The notes beneath the pieces were generated by a model that had not been told where the DNA came from, made no database searches, and saw only the letters and a list, made by a program, of their open reading frames with translations. From NCBI GenBank assembly GCA_036873755.1, contig JAVTVY010033740.1, forward strand, positions 79,783 through 143,782: a stretch of 64,000 nt of DNA, written 5' to 3'. The number at the start of each line of letters is the position of its first letter. The first letter of the stretch is position 1. Made by a program: the position numbers and the translations under genes. This document shows, one piece after another, positions 13,666 through 26,878 of this stretch. Source of the stretch: Hanleya hanleyi (lineage: Eukaryota > Mollusca > Polyplacophora > Lepidopleurida > Hanleyidae).

Positions 13666-16360
13666 TTGCCGATGGTGCCTATATTATTAGAAGCATGTTG
13701 ACGTTGGGTAATATCAAAGCTATACATACGAGTAAGTCACTTGACGTCAAGAGTAAAATAACTCCGGTGGCAAATGATGTACTACCAATCCACATCATAA
13801 TCTAATTGAACGCCAAATCTTTGTCAATATATAAACTGCCCGGTAGCGCAAGTATAGTATAAAAAACTAACCCGAGTAAGCCGCACCTACAGTTAGACTG
13901 GTGCAGGACGGACTTTGGGCCTTTCAGCATTATTTAAAGTCATCGTCAGCCCATATTTATGAAGAAAAGACCAGTAGAATCCCTTCTGACACCGCCGTGC
14001 ATGTGAAAATGCGTATAATTGTAGTTGGTTACGCGTATGTGACTCATAAGCATGACGTCTGAACTTCAGCAGTCTGAATGTTGGTGCGGCTTACCCAGGT
14101 TTATAGTTTTCATATTATAGATGGGTACCAAAGGAAAATTGTGGTCAAAAGCCAAAAAATAAAGTAAATTGTTGAAAAGATCAACTACATGTATTGTGAC
14201 CCCGAAACAGAAAACGATTGCAATAATGTCTGTGCTATTACTCCACTTCAAGGATGCGGATTGTTATCAAACTTCAGGAATATCTTAAGCTTATGGCACC
14301 GCCGGGTACACAAGAAATCTATTGAGACCGGAAAGTAAAAGGTCAAGGTCACTGCGAAACAAAAATCGTCAAAATCACGTTTTTGCGACTGGATGTACAT
14401 AGATTGAGGTCAAAAAGTCAAACGCAATGAAACATGAAAAATACGAGAGACATGTAGATTTATCTTTAACGAGATAGCACATAAAGAGTCAAGTAGGCTT
14501 TTGCTATATTTACACTACTCGTTGAAGCTGCCAATTATTGTTTCATTTCAACTCATTCATTTTTCGCATATATTCACTTTTAACGTTTCATTTTGAAACC
14601 GCATATAAAAGACCAACGGACAGAAAAGTACGTATTTGTATAGTATCAACCGTGTTTCAGACTTTTCTCAGTACTCGTCCTTTATTTGTTTATTTATTTA
14701 TTTTTAGCCATTATTATGCTGACAACTAATGGTTTAAATCAAGAAATGTATATGAATTTAAAATGAAGTACTATTTTTTATGAGAGGCGGGTCGTAAAGA
14801 ATTTCAATAGAATAACACATTCCACTTGATGATCTGGGGAGTAACATTTGCACGGAGTGGAGTTAAAGCACCCTTCAGGGGAGAGAAGCGCGCCCTTGGA
14901 AAGAATCGCGTAGATTGGAACGCGGTCTTGTTTTCCGGAGTGCATTCGAGGCAAAGATGGAGTCGCAAGGGTTAGTATGGCACCGTGGAGTGAGAAATTT
15001 AGAGGATATCGAGACTGGGCGGGATGCGACAGCGTGTTCAGAGTACTTTGTGTATGTTGATATTTGTAATGACACCAGGACTGTGGCTGTCCCATTTGTT
15101 TTTCTCCGTAGATATCATGCACAATTCCACCGCTTGGTGTACGAAAGTGCGATTCCGAAGAAGTATGGTTATTATAGATACTTCTTCATAATTTCTTCAG
15201 TGAAATATCGTTTGTATAAATCAGATTGTGTTTTGTATTCCCCTTCCAAATAATTTTCCCCACAGTTTACGTGCTTGAATGTGCAACAACGTGTCTCAAT
15301 TTCACACGCAATGGAGCACGCAGGCATGGAGGTGTGGAACACCCTGTTAGAGAGAACATGTACGGAAATTAGCTGAATAGCTGCTCTTTGGCAAGAGCAG
15401 TCTCGTACGCAGGATTGTGATAGTTTCAGGTTGAAGAAAAAATAAAAGGACTATTTACAGTGCTCCATTCTATAGAGCTTTCTCTGGAAAGCCTCAACCC
15501 CGGTTTATGTAATAATATAGAGAATGCATTTAACTGCGTGCATTATTTTCCCGTTGATTGCCTAAAATGGGAACAGCTAGTGTGCTGTGACCGGTCTTAG
15601 TTTCTGCGATGACACATAATTCTAGAAGATTTATTCAGAATCAAAGAAAATCTCGAATATCTCGCAAGCTATTGTCGAAGCACAGTGCTGTTGGGCTTGC
15701 AATATTATAGAATAGGGATGGGGATTAGTATCTATGGTGTAATTAGGTCAACATGTCTAGGTTCAGTTGTATTTTGATTTGGATGGATTTTCATAACATT
15801 TCAATGCTCCGAGAGATTGCTTGGAAATATTGCCGAAAATGGGTTACGTTCGAAATGTGAAAAGGGTTGTGGAAAGACTCTATATGACGCTTGTAATTAA
15901 ACCAGACGACCAGTTTAGTTTTTAAATTGTATTTTGTTGTGATATTTACTCAGGCCTAGGGAACTCTTGCAAGTACGCACCTCAGTTCTCTTGTCCATCC
16001 TTCTATTTCCGTGTGCTCGGGGCCAAATTCCTTGAATATGTGGCAGAAATCCTTGCGCTCGCCCCATTCCATTCTTGTGCTCTTGAAATATTCCTCACTC
16101 GCTTACAAAGTTCCACAGGCTCGCAAAACAAGAGTTTTGGTGGTTGTGGGCGCTGGTATTAGGGTGAAGTGTCGAAATATGGGGTCTCTATATATAACCT
16201 CATGCTTTATATAAATCCACAACAAGGTGTGAAACGCACTTTGGGTGAATCGAGAAATAAACGGTTTATCGCCAAACAAAATACATCAGCATATTCTACA
16301 CGTATCACTTTATATATTCCCGAGGTCAAATTAGTAAATTTGTGCAATTTTTTACCTTTG
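13666..16360. other. Intergenic DNA, nothing recognised
   Basis: Several overlapping short ORFs on both strands around 14780-15250 show no family resemblance. No RNA gene was seen. Confidence 0.4.
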
Positions 16361-16587
16361 CCGGGCGATTCAAAATCCAACGTAACTGTCCATCCATCCA
16401 GGAACAGTGAGATTATGGCGGGCTTCGTTCTCAATTCTGATTGGTCAGTCGCGACACAACTCCGGCAAGAGAGGTCAGACACTGATCAGCTGTCGCGACT
16501 GACCAATCAGAATTGAGAACGAAGCCCGCCATAATCTCGCTGTTTCTGGATGGATGGACAGTTACGTCGGAATTTGAATCGCCCGGG
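16361..16587. repeat. Fold-back element (~90-bp inverted arms)
   Basis: The sequence from about 16361 to 16450 recurs inverted from about 16492 to 16587 around a ~40-bp loop. The arms include GGCGGGCTTCGTTCTCAATT and its complement. Single-stranded DNA or RNA from here would form a long hairpin. Confidence 0.8.
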
Positions 16588-19140
16588 AATATTCCCAAAT
16601 ACTATCAGACCAATATGCGCCAAAGGTTAGCCACGCTAGGGGGTCCGGGGGCACCCTCGCCTGTCTTAAAATTTGGAATTCCATTTCATGTGATCTGGAA
16701 CATCTTAAGAAGTTTCTTTCAGATACTCATTGACCCATTTTTATACTTCTAACCGAGTCTTGAGAGACAATTTTGTTGGCAGACACATTATCGACGACTA
16801 ACAAAAATACACAATCATTACAATGGCGATGGCAAGCATAAATATTGCAGCTGGAGCTTGAACTAGTGACATACTAATATTATTGATACATTTGCCATGC
16901 TTCACTACGTGGAAACTATATTACAGAAGCGATCAACGTTCAGTCAGCCGAGTTGTCGATCTCAAAACCTGGGAGGGGGAGGTCGCAAAGAATCCCCCGT
17001 TCCTACGCCTATACGCCTATGTCTGGTGTGGGTGCCAGGATTTAGAATCCTAACACAAGGAACTGCAATTTAGGTCTATATTACAACGCTAGAAGACGTT
17101 AAAATGTATCATTTTGTGCATCTGACTTTCTGGTCATCAAATGTTCACTGTACGTGTTAGAAACGTTACAAACCCTGGGCCATAGATAATCCATCCCCCC
17201 CCCCCCTCTCCCACACACACACGGTGTCTTCCCCCACTTTCACAACAGCGTATTGCGTCTGCCTCTTGTACCCGATGCTTCAAGGAGGGGAGGCTGTGTA
17301 TTCCACAAAAGACTGCAGTCTATATTTTCCCCAGATAATATTAATTTCAGTACAAGTAGCCGATTTTGCTTTTATTTACCACAAACATGACAAAAGCCAA
17401 CCCAATTATCATGGGAAATATTCTTTGTTGAATTTTAAAACCAGTATTCGATCAACTATAGAGACTTTCACAAAATCCCAAAAAAAATAATCTGAAAACA
17501 ATCCGCCATTACAGGTACTCTAATGTATAGGACAGTTATGTAATTAAAAACTGTAATCCAAGCAATTCCTTCCAACTTTGCTTTCAAATTTATAGATTCG
17601 ACTCACTAAAATACATTGTCTCGTCGAACGGTTAAATATATATACAAACATATACATGGTATATGATCATGAAATAATCGAAATCAGGCGGCAGTGTATG
17701 GGGGGGGGAGAGCTTAAAATATCCTGCGCGATATCATTGAAAACAATTCAAACTCAATTCCTCTCCCATCCCAGCCTCCGCTCCGCTGATATCCTTCGTT
17801 GCTATAATATTACTTTATCACACCGCGGTGCTTCGCTAATCATGAACTGTCTACGTTTATCCATGACACGTGGAAATGTGATTAGTCGCCCCCTCTATAC
17901 CACCCTCTATAAAGACTGCACGGTAATTACGTATACATGACTATATTTTCATGACTATTCAGGTTCTATTCCGCGCAGTTAAATGAAACAAATAAATTGC
18001 AAATATCAACGACGTTGCTGAATGTCCAACCACGCGCACTTTCTAGAGCAAACGTGCCCGTTAGACCCTGTGTCCTGTCGCCTTTTATTTCTATGGAGTG
18101 TCAGGGCATATGTTTTCCTTTTGTGGCTGGAACGATAGAACGATGAATGCATAATAGGGTTCAGAACTTTCATGGTTAACTTGTCTATCAGATTCACAAT
18201 GAAGTGTGGATATCCACGATTAGGATGGTATACATATTGTATATCATTTGGTACGATAAGTTTTATAATGGTTCAAATACTCTCCCAATCAGAGTATACA
18301 GTATCTCCATATCAGGGCGTTTCGCCATCTGATTGCTCTCCATGTGTAGGCGTTCCCTGTCGCCGAGGAACAGGAAGTGTTTTTGAGTTTATTATGACAC
18401 AAAAACCCGTTGAAACGGCTTCTGCTAATGCGAAACAAATTGTTCTTGCCATAAACAAGAAACTGCACGTGTAGAATTACAGATAATGGATTTTACTGAT
18501 AGATTTTTTTTAGCAGCACATGATTTTTCATATCGTGACCTTTCAAACTGTGACAAATGTCCGGGCGTAAATATGATCTGATCACCCACGAAACGTGCAT
18601 CCTCATTTTACTCTGAAAGAGTTCATTTGTATGCCTACCGTGAGAAATATGTCTTTATCATTGATTCTCTCCGTCGCTTCTGCGGACCATATCGTGCATC
18701 AGCCATGCTGTCTTTCCCAGACCGTTCTCCAAATGTCAAGAAGGCGTTCGCTGTCCAAGGCAGCGCTTGCCTCTGGATGAAGGTTGCTTTGACTCCACAC
18801 CGTGATTTGATATCCACGAAAGTTCACGATTAATAAAGTAGTTAGTCTCAGGTGTACTATACCCACCGGAGTTATTAAATTATTGTTTATATTCATTATT
18901 TAGTTTTGTTGATTTTGAACCCATCAAGTGACCAATGACACATAATCGTTACATCTCCTCACACTGTGCCACCCTGCACCTTGTTTTTACAGTGTTTATC
19001 TCTATATGTATTCAACTAATTCTTGATTTACCGCTCATTTACATTTGTTACAATTCGTCTTTCCCATCAACCCTTTGCGCACTTCGGGTTCCCATCAGCG
19101 TCTATCAGCGTGATACGTGTATGGGCATTGAGAAGATCCT
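16588..19140. other. Intergenic DNA, nothing recognised
   Basis: A C-run followed by (CA)n lies at about 17194-17222. Short ORFs at 18595-18835 lie in two frames and show no recognisable family. Confidence 0.4.
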
Positions 19141-19442
19141 TTGGCCTTGTAGTAACACGTGACATGGTTGGTATTTTGCGAGGTCTCCTCTATTACCCAT
19201 TAATTAACTCAGATTCAAAGTAATCGCCGAATAGGGACAGAATATTCCGCATCTCACAGAACGGCGTCTCAGATACGGTCCCTCGGCTATGTGATGTTGA
19301 TAAGTATCTCAAAGCCACTCGATCAGATATTGTTTTTATCTGAGCAAACATCTATGGTTTTCAATCATGATATGTGCAGCACGGTGCAGAAAGTCATTTG
19401 ATGAGTGGCGAGTGGCCTTACAACCATCGTAGCGGAAATTCA
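19141..19442 (+). repeat. Dispersed repeat family R2, copy 1
   Basis: About 300 bp matches 23776-24088 in the same orientation with scattered substitutions and small indels. It ends directly before the TTAA of MITE copy 3. Confidence 0.65.
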
Positions 19443-19446
19443 TTAA

Positions 19447-20046
19447 CCCTATCTGGCCTGGGCTTTTAGGGACCTGTTGTGGCCTGGACACCGAAATGAC
19501 CCCCCCCCCCCACTAATTATTTTTCTTACCCCTTGAGCTAGTGGGCTGAAACTTACTACACTATACCCTTGGGTCAAGCTCTAACAGAAAATGTAACAAA
19601 ATCCAAGATGACCGCTTTGATGGCGTCACAGTGGCGTCATTTTCAAAAACGACATTTTTTGGTCGATTTTACGGTCAGATTTTTCGAATTTTTTATTTAA
19701 GCAATTTCTCCGCAAAAACTGCATGATAAATTAGTAAATATTAATATGATGTGAAATGAAATGGTTTTTGCCCACTTTTCAAAGCGGAAAAGCAGAAATT
19801 TTGAAGAAATATGACAAAAACATCACTTTTCTGGTACGCCACGTGGTCGCCATCATGAATTTTCCCATGATCCTTTGCTCGGGGCGTTATGCAAATAGGC
19901 TCAAAATGACTCCAGTATGATAAACTATAAAGTCACGGAGTTTCAGCTCTCTGTTTTCTGTTGTTTCGGAGATAGCACAGAAAGTTTGGTAGGGGGGCCA
20001 TTTTGCTCCCTCTCCCCCCCCCCTCCCCCTCCCAGGCCAGGTACGG
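19447..20046 (+). mobile_element. piggyBac-type MITE, copy 3
   Basis: This 600-bp full-length copy has TTAA at 19443-19446 and 20047-20050. Its ends are CCCTATCTGGCCTGGG and the inverted equivalent. The body is the same as copy 1, including AAGATG and GACGTCA-like phrases. Confidence 0.75.
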
Positions 20047-20050
20047 TTAA

Positions 20051-23000
20051 ACAAGAGTCATCTTCCACATTCAGCCAATAATCGTCCATGGTGAAACTAC
20101 AACGCATATAAGGGAAGTGGGAAGAGGTGCCGACATACTGACAGAGCCACATGACTTCACAGTATAGTCTTCTGGTTAACCTATTCTAAAGCACATACCA
20201 AAAAATAACGATTCGTGATATGTGTTGTATCTCAGGTACGCTTTCATTGTACCTGTTCATGTGGCAACTTGGATGACATGACCACACGGTCAAATTCTGG
20301 GTCAATAATGCATTACACGGTGTGCATAAAAGCCCGGGTTAGGTTTCATGTAGCTATAAATACAGTGTCAAAATTAATGCAAATACCTTTTGTACATCAA
20401 TACTCATGGCCTTGAGAAAATCGTGCGCTTTTGGGAAGGATCGAGTATACATTCCTGTATATTATATCCTTCTGATCAACGCCCTGTAACCGTCTTACTA
20501 AAGTTAACAGACCGAACAGAAATTGAGCAAAATTGTATCACAACACAAATATTTTATGGATAGAAATTATAATACGAATAAATTAGTTCATTTTGTCGAA
20601 CTTCAACTCTGAACATCTCCAAGCTATGCTCAGTATGCTAGATAAAGTCTCTTGAGCATAACTTGTTGTGAAATATTTTCTAGGATTGTTCACCTATACG
20701 TTAATGCCAACGGTGATACACTGCTACAAGTATTTCAACTTTAATTCCTTGAACTATTCATGTCTATACCAAAATGTTCATCCTCCCGAATCTCGGAATC
20801 GATACAATGTACTAGAGCTTTGGATATAAATCGAACCAATTAGAACCGGACAGCCAGTTGTGTCTGGTAGTCCGCTGTGAGATATGAGTTTCGACTGGCT
20901 TGAATTTCATCCATTGTCAAACTACCTGGAATCGATATCCCACAGAGAAATATGCTGACAGCATATTTCTAAAAACATCACAAGGACCATAAGTGATACA
21001 TGTGATGAGCTGTATTCTAGTCACGCTTTTATTGAAGCTGTTCATGTGGACATCTTCAATGAGATGACCACACGACCCCTAGCACCGGCTAGAGCAGTTT
21101 CAGGTACAGATATCTCAGAGCGATGATGTAATAGCGCTATCAAGCCAACTGATGGAAAAAGATGAACTATATGACTGCCAGATGGAAAAAAATGACCCAA
21201 ACGAGGGAGGTTTATTAGAATGAAAGTTCTTATTCAGAACAAAATACCTGAAAAGCAAAACAATACAGAAAGCTCTCAACAATCTAAAATCCCCGGATTC
21301 TAACCTAGTGGAACATTTTTGGGAGAAGCCAGACCGCTCATTTGAATGTCAGGATATTGATACTTTGAATCTGTGGCAACTGGCCGTCACATACACACGT
21401 ACAGGGATATTTTGTAAACATAGAGGGCGCTGCGGTGTGCCGATCTCAATGGGGGATTGCTGCATGATCTTTCGCCAGTTCACATGTTGTGCGCTGAAGT
21501 TGTCGGGGGTTGACAAGCGACCAGAGACACGGGAATTCGGCAGTAATGTTATGTTTCTTGCACTATAGTTAATCAAGGAAGTATAATGTGTGTTCTGTTG
21601 GAAATGTGGTAGGTATAAGATGATAGCTTTGTCAGTTAACCCCGTTTACACACTGCCAGCCAGCATCTTGATGGCTTCAACTCCCTCTTAGCAGGGGGGG
21701 GGGATAACTGTGTATTTGTTTACATCCCAGTTCCAAATATGGTAATACTAAACTGATGTATTGGGAGAATGGGCCAATTCCGGTTGATCGGCTACAGAAA
21801 CTGGTAACAAGAATGCTTCGTCGATCGTCTTCATGCCATTGTTCACCTTCCTGTGGGCGAATAAGTCTTTACCAAAGAGACGGCAAAGATACCGCCTTCC
21901 TACTGCCAACTGAAAGTAAGCTTGTATAAATTGGGTGGAGACAAGAATGCTCGAACATCACCGAAATGATCCTTGAAATCTCTCAAGAGCCGGAGCCAAA
22001 TACGAATAGAGTGCCTTATTTTTCTCTATTGTTGAAATTAAATGAATGTTATTATTTGGATGAAGTCTGGATTATCGATCAAGGCTATAATCGACTTCCG
22101 TGTCGTGTTTTTTTATATACAGTAAAATAAACAGAAAGATTGTCATCACTCAACATCACCTACATTATATCCATCTAAAATTGAAGAATTATAGGTCACA
22201 ATGCTCAAAAAGTGGATCTCAACCCCAATAATTCTTTCTTTCGTTATATTTTTAAAAATATTATATATGATATCCGGTTATTTATGGAATAAGATAGCAA
22301 AATATTACCCACCATCCCTCACACTTAATTTTTGAAGCATTATATTTCCTGAGGATTTGACGCTCAGCATGAGGGATCACCACTGACATTCAGCACTCCT
22401 AAACTATCGCTAGACGCTAGAAGTTGCTAACTCAGAAACAATACATATTATCATGCTCGCTTTCCGACAATGCGATAAGAAAATATATCAGCATACTCCC
22501 ACATTCAAGTATGTTTCCCTTCTTAGTTATTTTCTAAACCTTTGGATCATTTACAGATTGTCCCTAAATTGGCGTCTGGCAAACGCTGACATGTTATTCT
22601 CTGGATGGTTTTTATGTAGAGGTTTAAGGACACTATGGATATCTTATGTCTAAAAGAAAACCTCAGTAGTGTCGATGTTAGGCCACGCCAAACGAATTCA
22701 TCAATTCCGTTGAATTTCAGCTATTTTGATTATTTCTTTGCCACTTTTTTACTTCAGGAATTTCATTTCCCAATTATTATATTTGTCTTAGTCCTCTATG
22801 GGGATTCAGTAGCAGAATATCTGCACGTGGTGACTTTGCCTGCCGGTAGTTCTGTCAATAAAGTTTTATTATCTTGTCTGAAAAATGATATTTCAGGATT
22901 CAAACCTGGAAACTCGCATCTCGGTCTAGGGGTATAATTTCCACACGGTACCGATTTGTTTAACGCTTTGCTCTGGCATATTTTAGATTATAAATATCAA

Positions 23001-23775
23001 TACATGTTTTCCACAAAAATCAATAATGTTAACGTAAATTATAATACTTTTGTGACAAATTTTACACTAAGCAAGTGATAAACATCGATAATCATTTAAA
23101 TCGGACTGTTGTGCAGCCAAAGCGAAGATGTTCATTAGAAGTGCGCACTGGTAATTCACGGAATCGTCATTTGTATCGACAATGGCAATAGAAGGGGTGA
23201 ACTGAAAATAAAAAATTACTCACTTGTGTTGAGTCTCAGCACTCGAACAGTTCGTGACTGAGTTGTGCATGCGAAAAAGTGAATTCTACAGTAGTCACCG
23301 ACTAATTGAAATTTGCCGTGATAAGAGTTGTTGTCACGATCGACCATATTGGCAGAAGCAAATACTGAGAGACCTCACCGTGATAAAAGTTCTAACAGAC
23401 ATCCAGAGTAAATACGTAATAGTTCCAGCGGATAAAGCTCAAATTATATAATATAAATTTCCGAATTTTGCTATTACCAGGTGATGGTTGGGGAATACAG
23501 TATAGACGTGACCTCTGTGAATACGTCTACTTATAGGTGTACGAAATTTACTCTGCAGGGTTTATTCCACAAAGAATAAGAGTTTCTCAAGAACAGAGGT
23601 ATTTCTCTGCTGACCACTCACATCGATATCCCAACACTGTACTGACAACCACAAGGCATAAATTTCCATACAAAGCAAGATACATATCTGCTTCAAGAAG
23701 CTGCATTAACAAACTTCTGTCAACCTTAAATGGGTCAGGCTTAGATCAGTATAGTTGAAGCACCTATCAGCACTG
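20051..23775. other. Intergenic DNA with fragments of family R1
   Basis: Partial R1 modules lie near 20222-20345 and 21003-21090. A G-run lies at about 21695-21704. No coding region is supported. Confidence 0.4.
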
Positions 23776-24088
23776 CGAAGATGCCTCCGTCTGTTAGTAA
23801 CACGCGACACTGGTGGTATTTGTGATCTAACCTCTATTATCTCTATTGACCCAGAATCAAAGTAATCGACAAATAGGACAGAATATTCTGCATCTCACAA
23901 AACCCGCTTCCCAGATACTGTCACTCGGCTATGTGATGTTGATGAGAATTTCAAAGACACTAGATCAGATACTGCTTTTATCTTATCAAGCATCTGCAGT
24001 TTCAAATCATCTGATATGTGCAGTACGGTACAGTACGCCATTTAATGAGTGGCGAGTCGTCTTCTAATCATCGTCGCGGAAATCCTTT
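23776..24088 (+). repeat. Dispersed repeat family R2, copy 2
   Basis: This copy is homologous to 19141-19442. It includes the shared phrases GAATATTC, TCGGCTATGTGATGTTGAT and GATATGTGCAG. Confidence 0.65.
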
Positions 24089-24138
24089 ACAGAAGCCTCA
24101 ATTCCCACATCAAGTAGCCAGTAGGCTACGCTGATAAA

Positions 24139-24201
24139 CAGCTTGTATCACTAACGTCCCTTCTCTCCAAGGAGAGTAGGAACGTCAGTGATACAAGCTG
24201 A
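24139..24201. repeat. Short palindrome with ~22-bp arms
   Basis: CAGCTTGTATCACT at 24139 onward is matched by AGTGATACAAGCTG ending at about 24200. An inner arm ACGT(C)CC/GG(A)ACGT surrounds a ~20-bp loop. Confidence 0.7.
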
Positions 24202-24551
24202 ATAGTATGAGCGTACCAGTAGGCGTCCGTGGAATAGTTCCGCATCCATTATCGAATGTCCTTAATTATGCGCATAACATTACAAGCATCGAATTAATAA
24301 CAGGAATAAGATATTCTTACACAAGAGAAGCATTGAACAGTTTCCATTGATGTTGGTAAGATCTCAGGACTTTCCAAGCATCCAATTCGCATCACTGACC
24401 AGTACTCCCCAATTCTAATACATTTCAAAGTCGTTTCATGGAGTATTTAGGTGTGACTGTATATATGAACACCATGGGAGAAATTAAAATCACTCAGTGT
24501 TCGTATGCTACTGAGCTCGGGTTAAGCGGAAATAGAAACAAGTTACGATTG

Positions 24552-25073
24552 CAAGCGTCTAGTCCGTCATTCATAATTCAGCCGTCGTCCATTAAAGAAT
24601 ATCCGCGTCCATAATCCAAAGACCTATTCCATATTCCATATAACAGTATTAGCACTAAATTCAAAAAGACAATCATAGTATACATAAACATAGGTTAGTT
24701 TCCTGCAAGAGAGAAGCGGTCAACAGTTTTCAATGATGCCGGCAAGACATCATGATGTTCCAAAAATATAAAATCCGTATCGCTGATCAGCATTCTTAAT
24801 CCATAATAATCGTTGTAAAGTCGTCATCTAGAGAATGATGTATCTCAGTCACGCTTTGATTGTGACTGTTCATATGAGCACCATGAGGATCTTGAAGTAC
24901 ATGAGTTCATACGGTCTCTAACCCAGGGTTAAGCAGAATTAGACACAAGTTACGAAACGTAACGCCATAGATCTTGCACGCTACGTTCGTATTTTGCTAT
25001 CAGCATGCGATATGTATCGCCAAATTTGAGAAACTTTGAGTGGAGTCGCTTGGTGGAATAGCCCTGTTTAATA
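24552..25073 (+). repeat. Dispersed repeat family R1, copy 2
   Basis: This direct copy of 12690-13212 ends about 320 bp before the start of element A. Confidence 0.7.
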
Positions 25074-25385
25074 AACCCATCACCACATATCAGTATTTTG
25101 TGCTCATTATGCTATATTTATCGCCAAATATGATACACGTCAATTGTTCTACTGTTTAGACTCGTCGAACCCGTTTTTGCTAAAAAAATATTTTTTGACG
25201 TGAATTGACAACCATATCACTGGGGAATAATAATGCCCCAGCCACTAGTCAGATTTTCGGACACGATTCCCGCCCGAGCAGAACACCGCCAGAAGTGACA
25301 TCCTATATAGTAAAAGCGATGTTTGTCGAACATTCCAATTACTTTTCAATTCTACATTATACCTTTGTTGACCTAGAGTTAAAAA

Positions 25386-25391
25386 GAAGGG
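25386..25391. repeat. Target-site duplication GAAGGG (left)
   Basis: Six bases immediately before AGTGGTATA are repeated exactly at 37228-37233. Six-base duplications are the Polinton norm. Confidence 0.85.
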
Positions 25392-25735
25392 AGTGGTATA
25401 TAACTATCGGGAAGGGTCTGATTGACCTTAAAAATTTGCATATTGGGGAGGTCACGGGGAGGTCACAGAGGTCAAAGGTCATTGAGTGCACTTGACCTGT
25501 ATCCTTTCGTCTTTGACCTTGGATCATGTTTAGACATGTTAGGGCTGGGGTTTTTATGTTAGGGGATTCCTCCGCGGTGATGCGGTTTGGCGGTGATGCG
25601 GTCTGCCTCCGCGGACAGAAAGTAGTCCCAAATACGTGGGTTTTCATGAGAATGTTCGGCAATCTTCAGGGGCGAGAGGGGCCCCTAGTGGACTGATTGG
25701 GTCGAGTGGGGTATCAAAGTGAAGCGCTCCTCGAG

Positions 25736-26180
25736 GGCGATCCAGTCATGGGTGGGTGCATGTAAAATTAGGATTTGTACCGAAAATATAAAAAGCGGAA
25801 CACGGACTTTACCCTACAATAGGGGAAAACTCCTATCAACCCTATCCCAAAGGGCTAATATCGGTCCCTGGCTTATCGGGGTCTGGGTGCATGGGTGGGT
25901 GCATGTAAAAGTTTCTCCAGAAAAAAGCGGAATACGGACTTTACCTCTACAATAGGGGAAAACCCCTATCAACTCTATCCCAAAGGGCTAATATCGGTCC
26001 CCGGGCTTATAGGGGCCTGCCTATCAAGTCAATGGGGTGGGTGCATGTAAAAGTTTCTCCAGAAAAAAGCGGAACACGGACTTTACCCTACAATAGGGGA
26101 AAAACCCTATCAACCCTATCCCAAAGGGGCTAATATCGGTCCTTGGCTTATCGGGGTCTGGGTGCATGGGTGGATGTATA
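25736..26180. repeat. Subterminal ~140-bp tandem repeats, left arm (about 3 copies)
   Basis: A unit containing GGTGGGTGCATGTAAAA, ACACGGACTTTACCCTACAA and CAAAGGGCTAATATCGGTCC recurs near 25750, 25891 and 26034. A further partial unit lies near 27060-27160, inside the H3 5' flank. The right arm has about two units (36610-36910). Confidence 0.75.
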
Positions 26181-26335
26181 TAAATTTTCTACGGGGAAAA
26201 AAAACAAAAAAACAAAAACACGGGACACGGACTCGTGCAATTATATGTATTATACAATATACGGGGAAATGCCTGTATGGGTATATCTCCATACTGGCTA
26301 TGTAAGAACTGGTGTTTTCGTGCTTAGTTAGAAGT

Positions 26336-26374
26336 CACCTCTTTCGGGACAGATGGTTGGCCCTGAAAAGGGCC
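26336..26374 (-). terminator. Histone mRNA 3' stem-loop and downstream element (left H3)
   Basis: On the minus strand GGCCCTTTTCAGGGCC (26374-26359) is a 6-bp stem with a 4-base loop, matching the consensus 3' stem-loop of replication-dependent histone mRNAs. It is followed by AACCA. Twelve bases further is GAAAGAGGTG (26345-26336), which fits the purine-rich histone downstream element bound by U7 snRNA. It lies about 45 bp after the H3 stop codon. It implies a non-polyadenylated, S-phase type transcript. Confidence 0.85.
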
Positions 26375-26417
26375 GGGTTTTTTTTCGTTTTTTCGTTTTT
26401 TTTTTTTTACCACGTGG

Positions 26418-26813
26418 TTACCCCTCTACAGCTATCTGCATGTCTACTGGCATCATCGTCTGTCGTTTGGTTTGGATAGCGGACATGTTCGCATCTTGAA
26501 ATATCTCCACCAAGTAAGCTTCGCTAGCCTCCTGAAGTGCCATGACGGTGGACGTCTGGAATCTCATATCGGGCCTCATCAGTTGGGCTATTTCTCGCAC
26601 AACACGTTGGAATCGAAGCTTGCGGATGAGAAGCTCGGTGCTCTTCTGGTAACGTCTGATTTCACGATTTGCCACTGTTCCAGGCCTGTATTTGTGGGTC
26701 TTCTTCATAGCTCCGGCTGCAGGGGTGCTCTTCCTGGCTACCTTGGTGGCGAGCTGTTTTCTAGGAGCCTGCCCTCCGGTATATTTACGGGCGGTCTGCT
26801 TGGTACGAGCCAT
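26418..26813 (-). CDS. H3: Divergent histone H3 (intact copy, left arm of element A)
   Basis: This intact 131-codon frame encodes an H3 histone, the nucleosome core subunit. The N-terminal tail keeps K4, K9, K27 and K36 (ARTKQTARK and ARKST are visible). It differs from ordinary H3 at S10 (Tyr), K14 (Gln), A24 (Val), A29 (Thr) and G34 (Ala). The fold region keeps [33 protein letters not shown] and IFQDAN, with Arg where H3 has Pro66 and Ser at position 110 where many H3s have Cys. The C-terminus is about five residues short and lacks the basic RRIRGERA-type end. It has its own histone-type promoter and 3' processing signals. It is transcribed outward, toward the element tip. Being inside a transposon with a mirror copy at 35994, it is cargo rather than a host cluster gene. 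Whether it is deposited in chromatin is unknown. Confidence 0.9.
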   Translation of the reverse strand: MARTKQTARKYTGGQAPRKQLATKVARKSTPAAGAMKKTHKYRPGTVANREIRRYQKSTELLIRKLRFQRVVREIAQLMRPDMRFQTSTVMALQEASEAYLVEIFQDANMSAIQTKRQTMMPVDMQIAVEG

Positions 26814-26878
26814 CTCTGTTCAATGTTGTCTTCTTTGCAGCGAGTGAAAAGATGAGTGAAATTCGTAAAAACCGCCAG

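Noticed and set aside
14778..15253. Overlapping ORFs on both strands of 112-114 aa
   Set aside because: They overlap each other in opposite directions and have no family resemblance, promoter or splice context.
18595..18835. 68-aa ORF with some charged, ordered-looking sequence
   Set aside because: No homologue is recalled, two frames and the opposite strand are also open, and there is no splice or promoter support.
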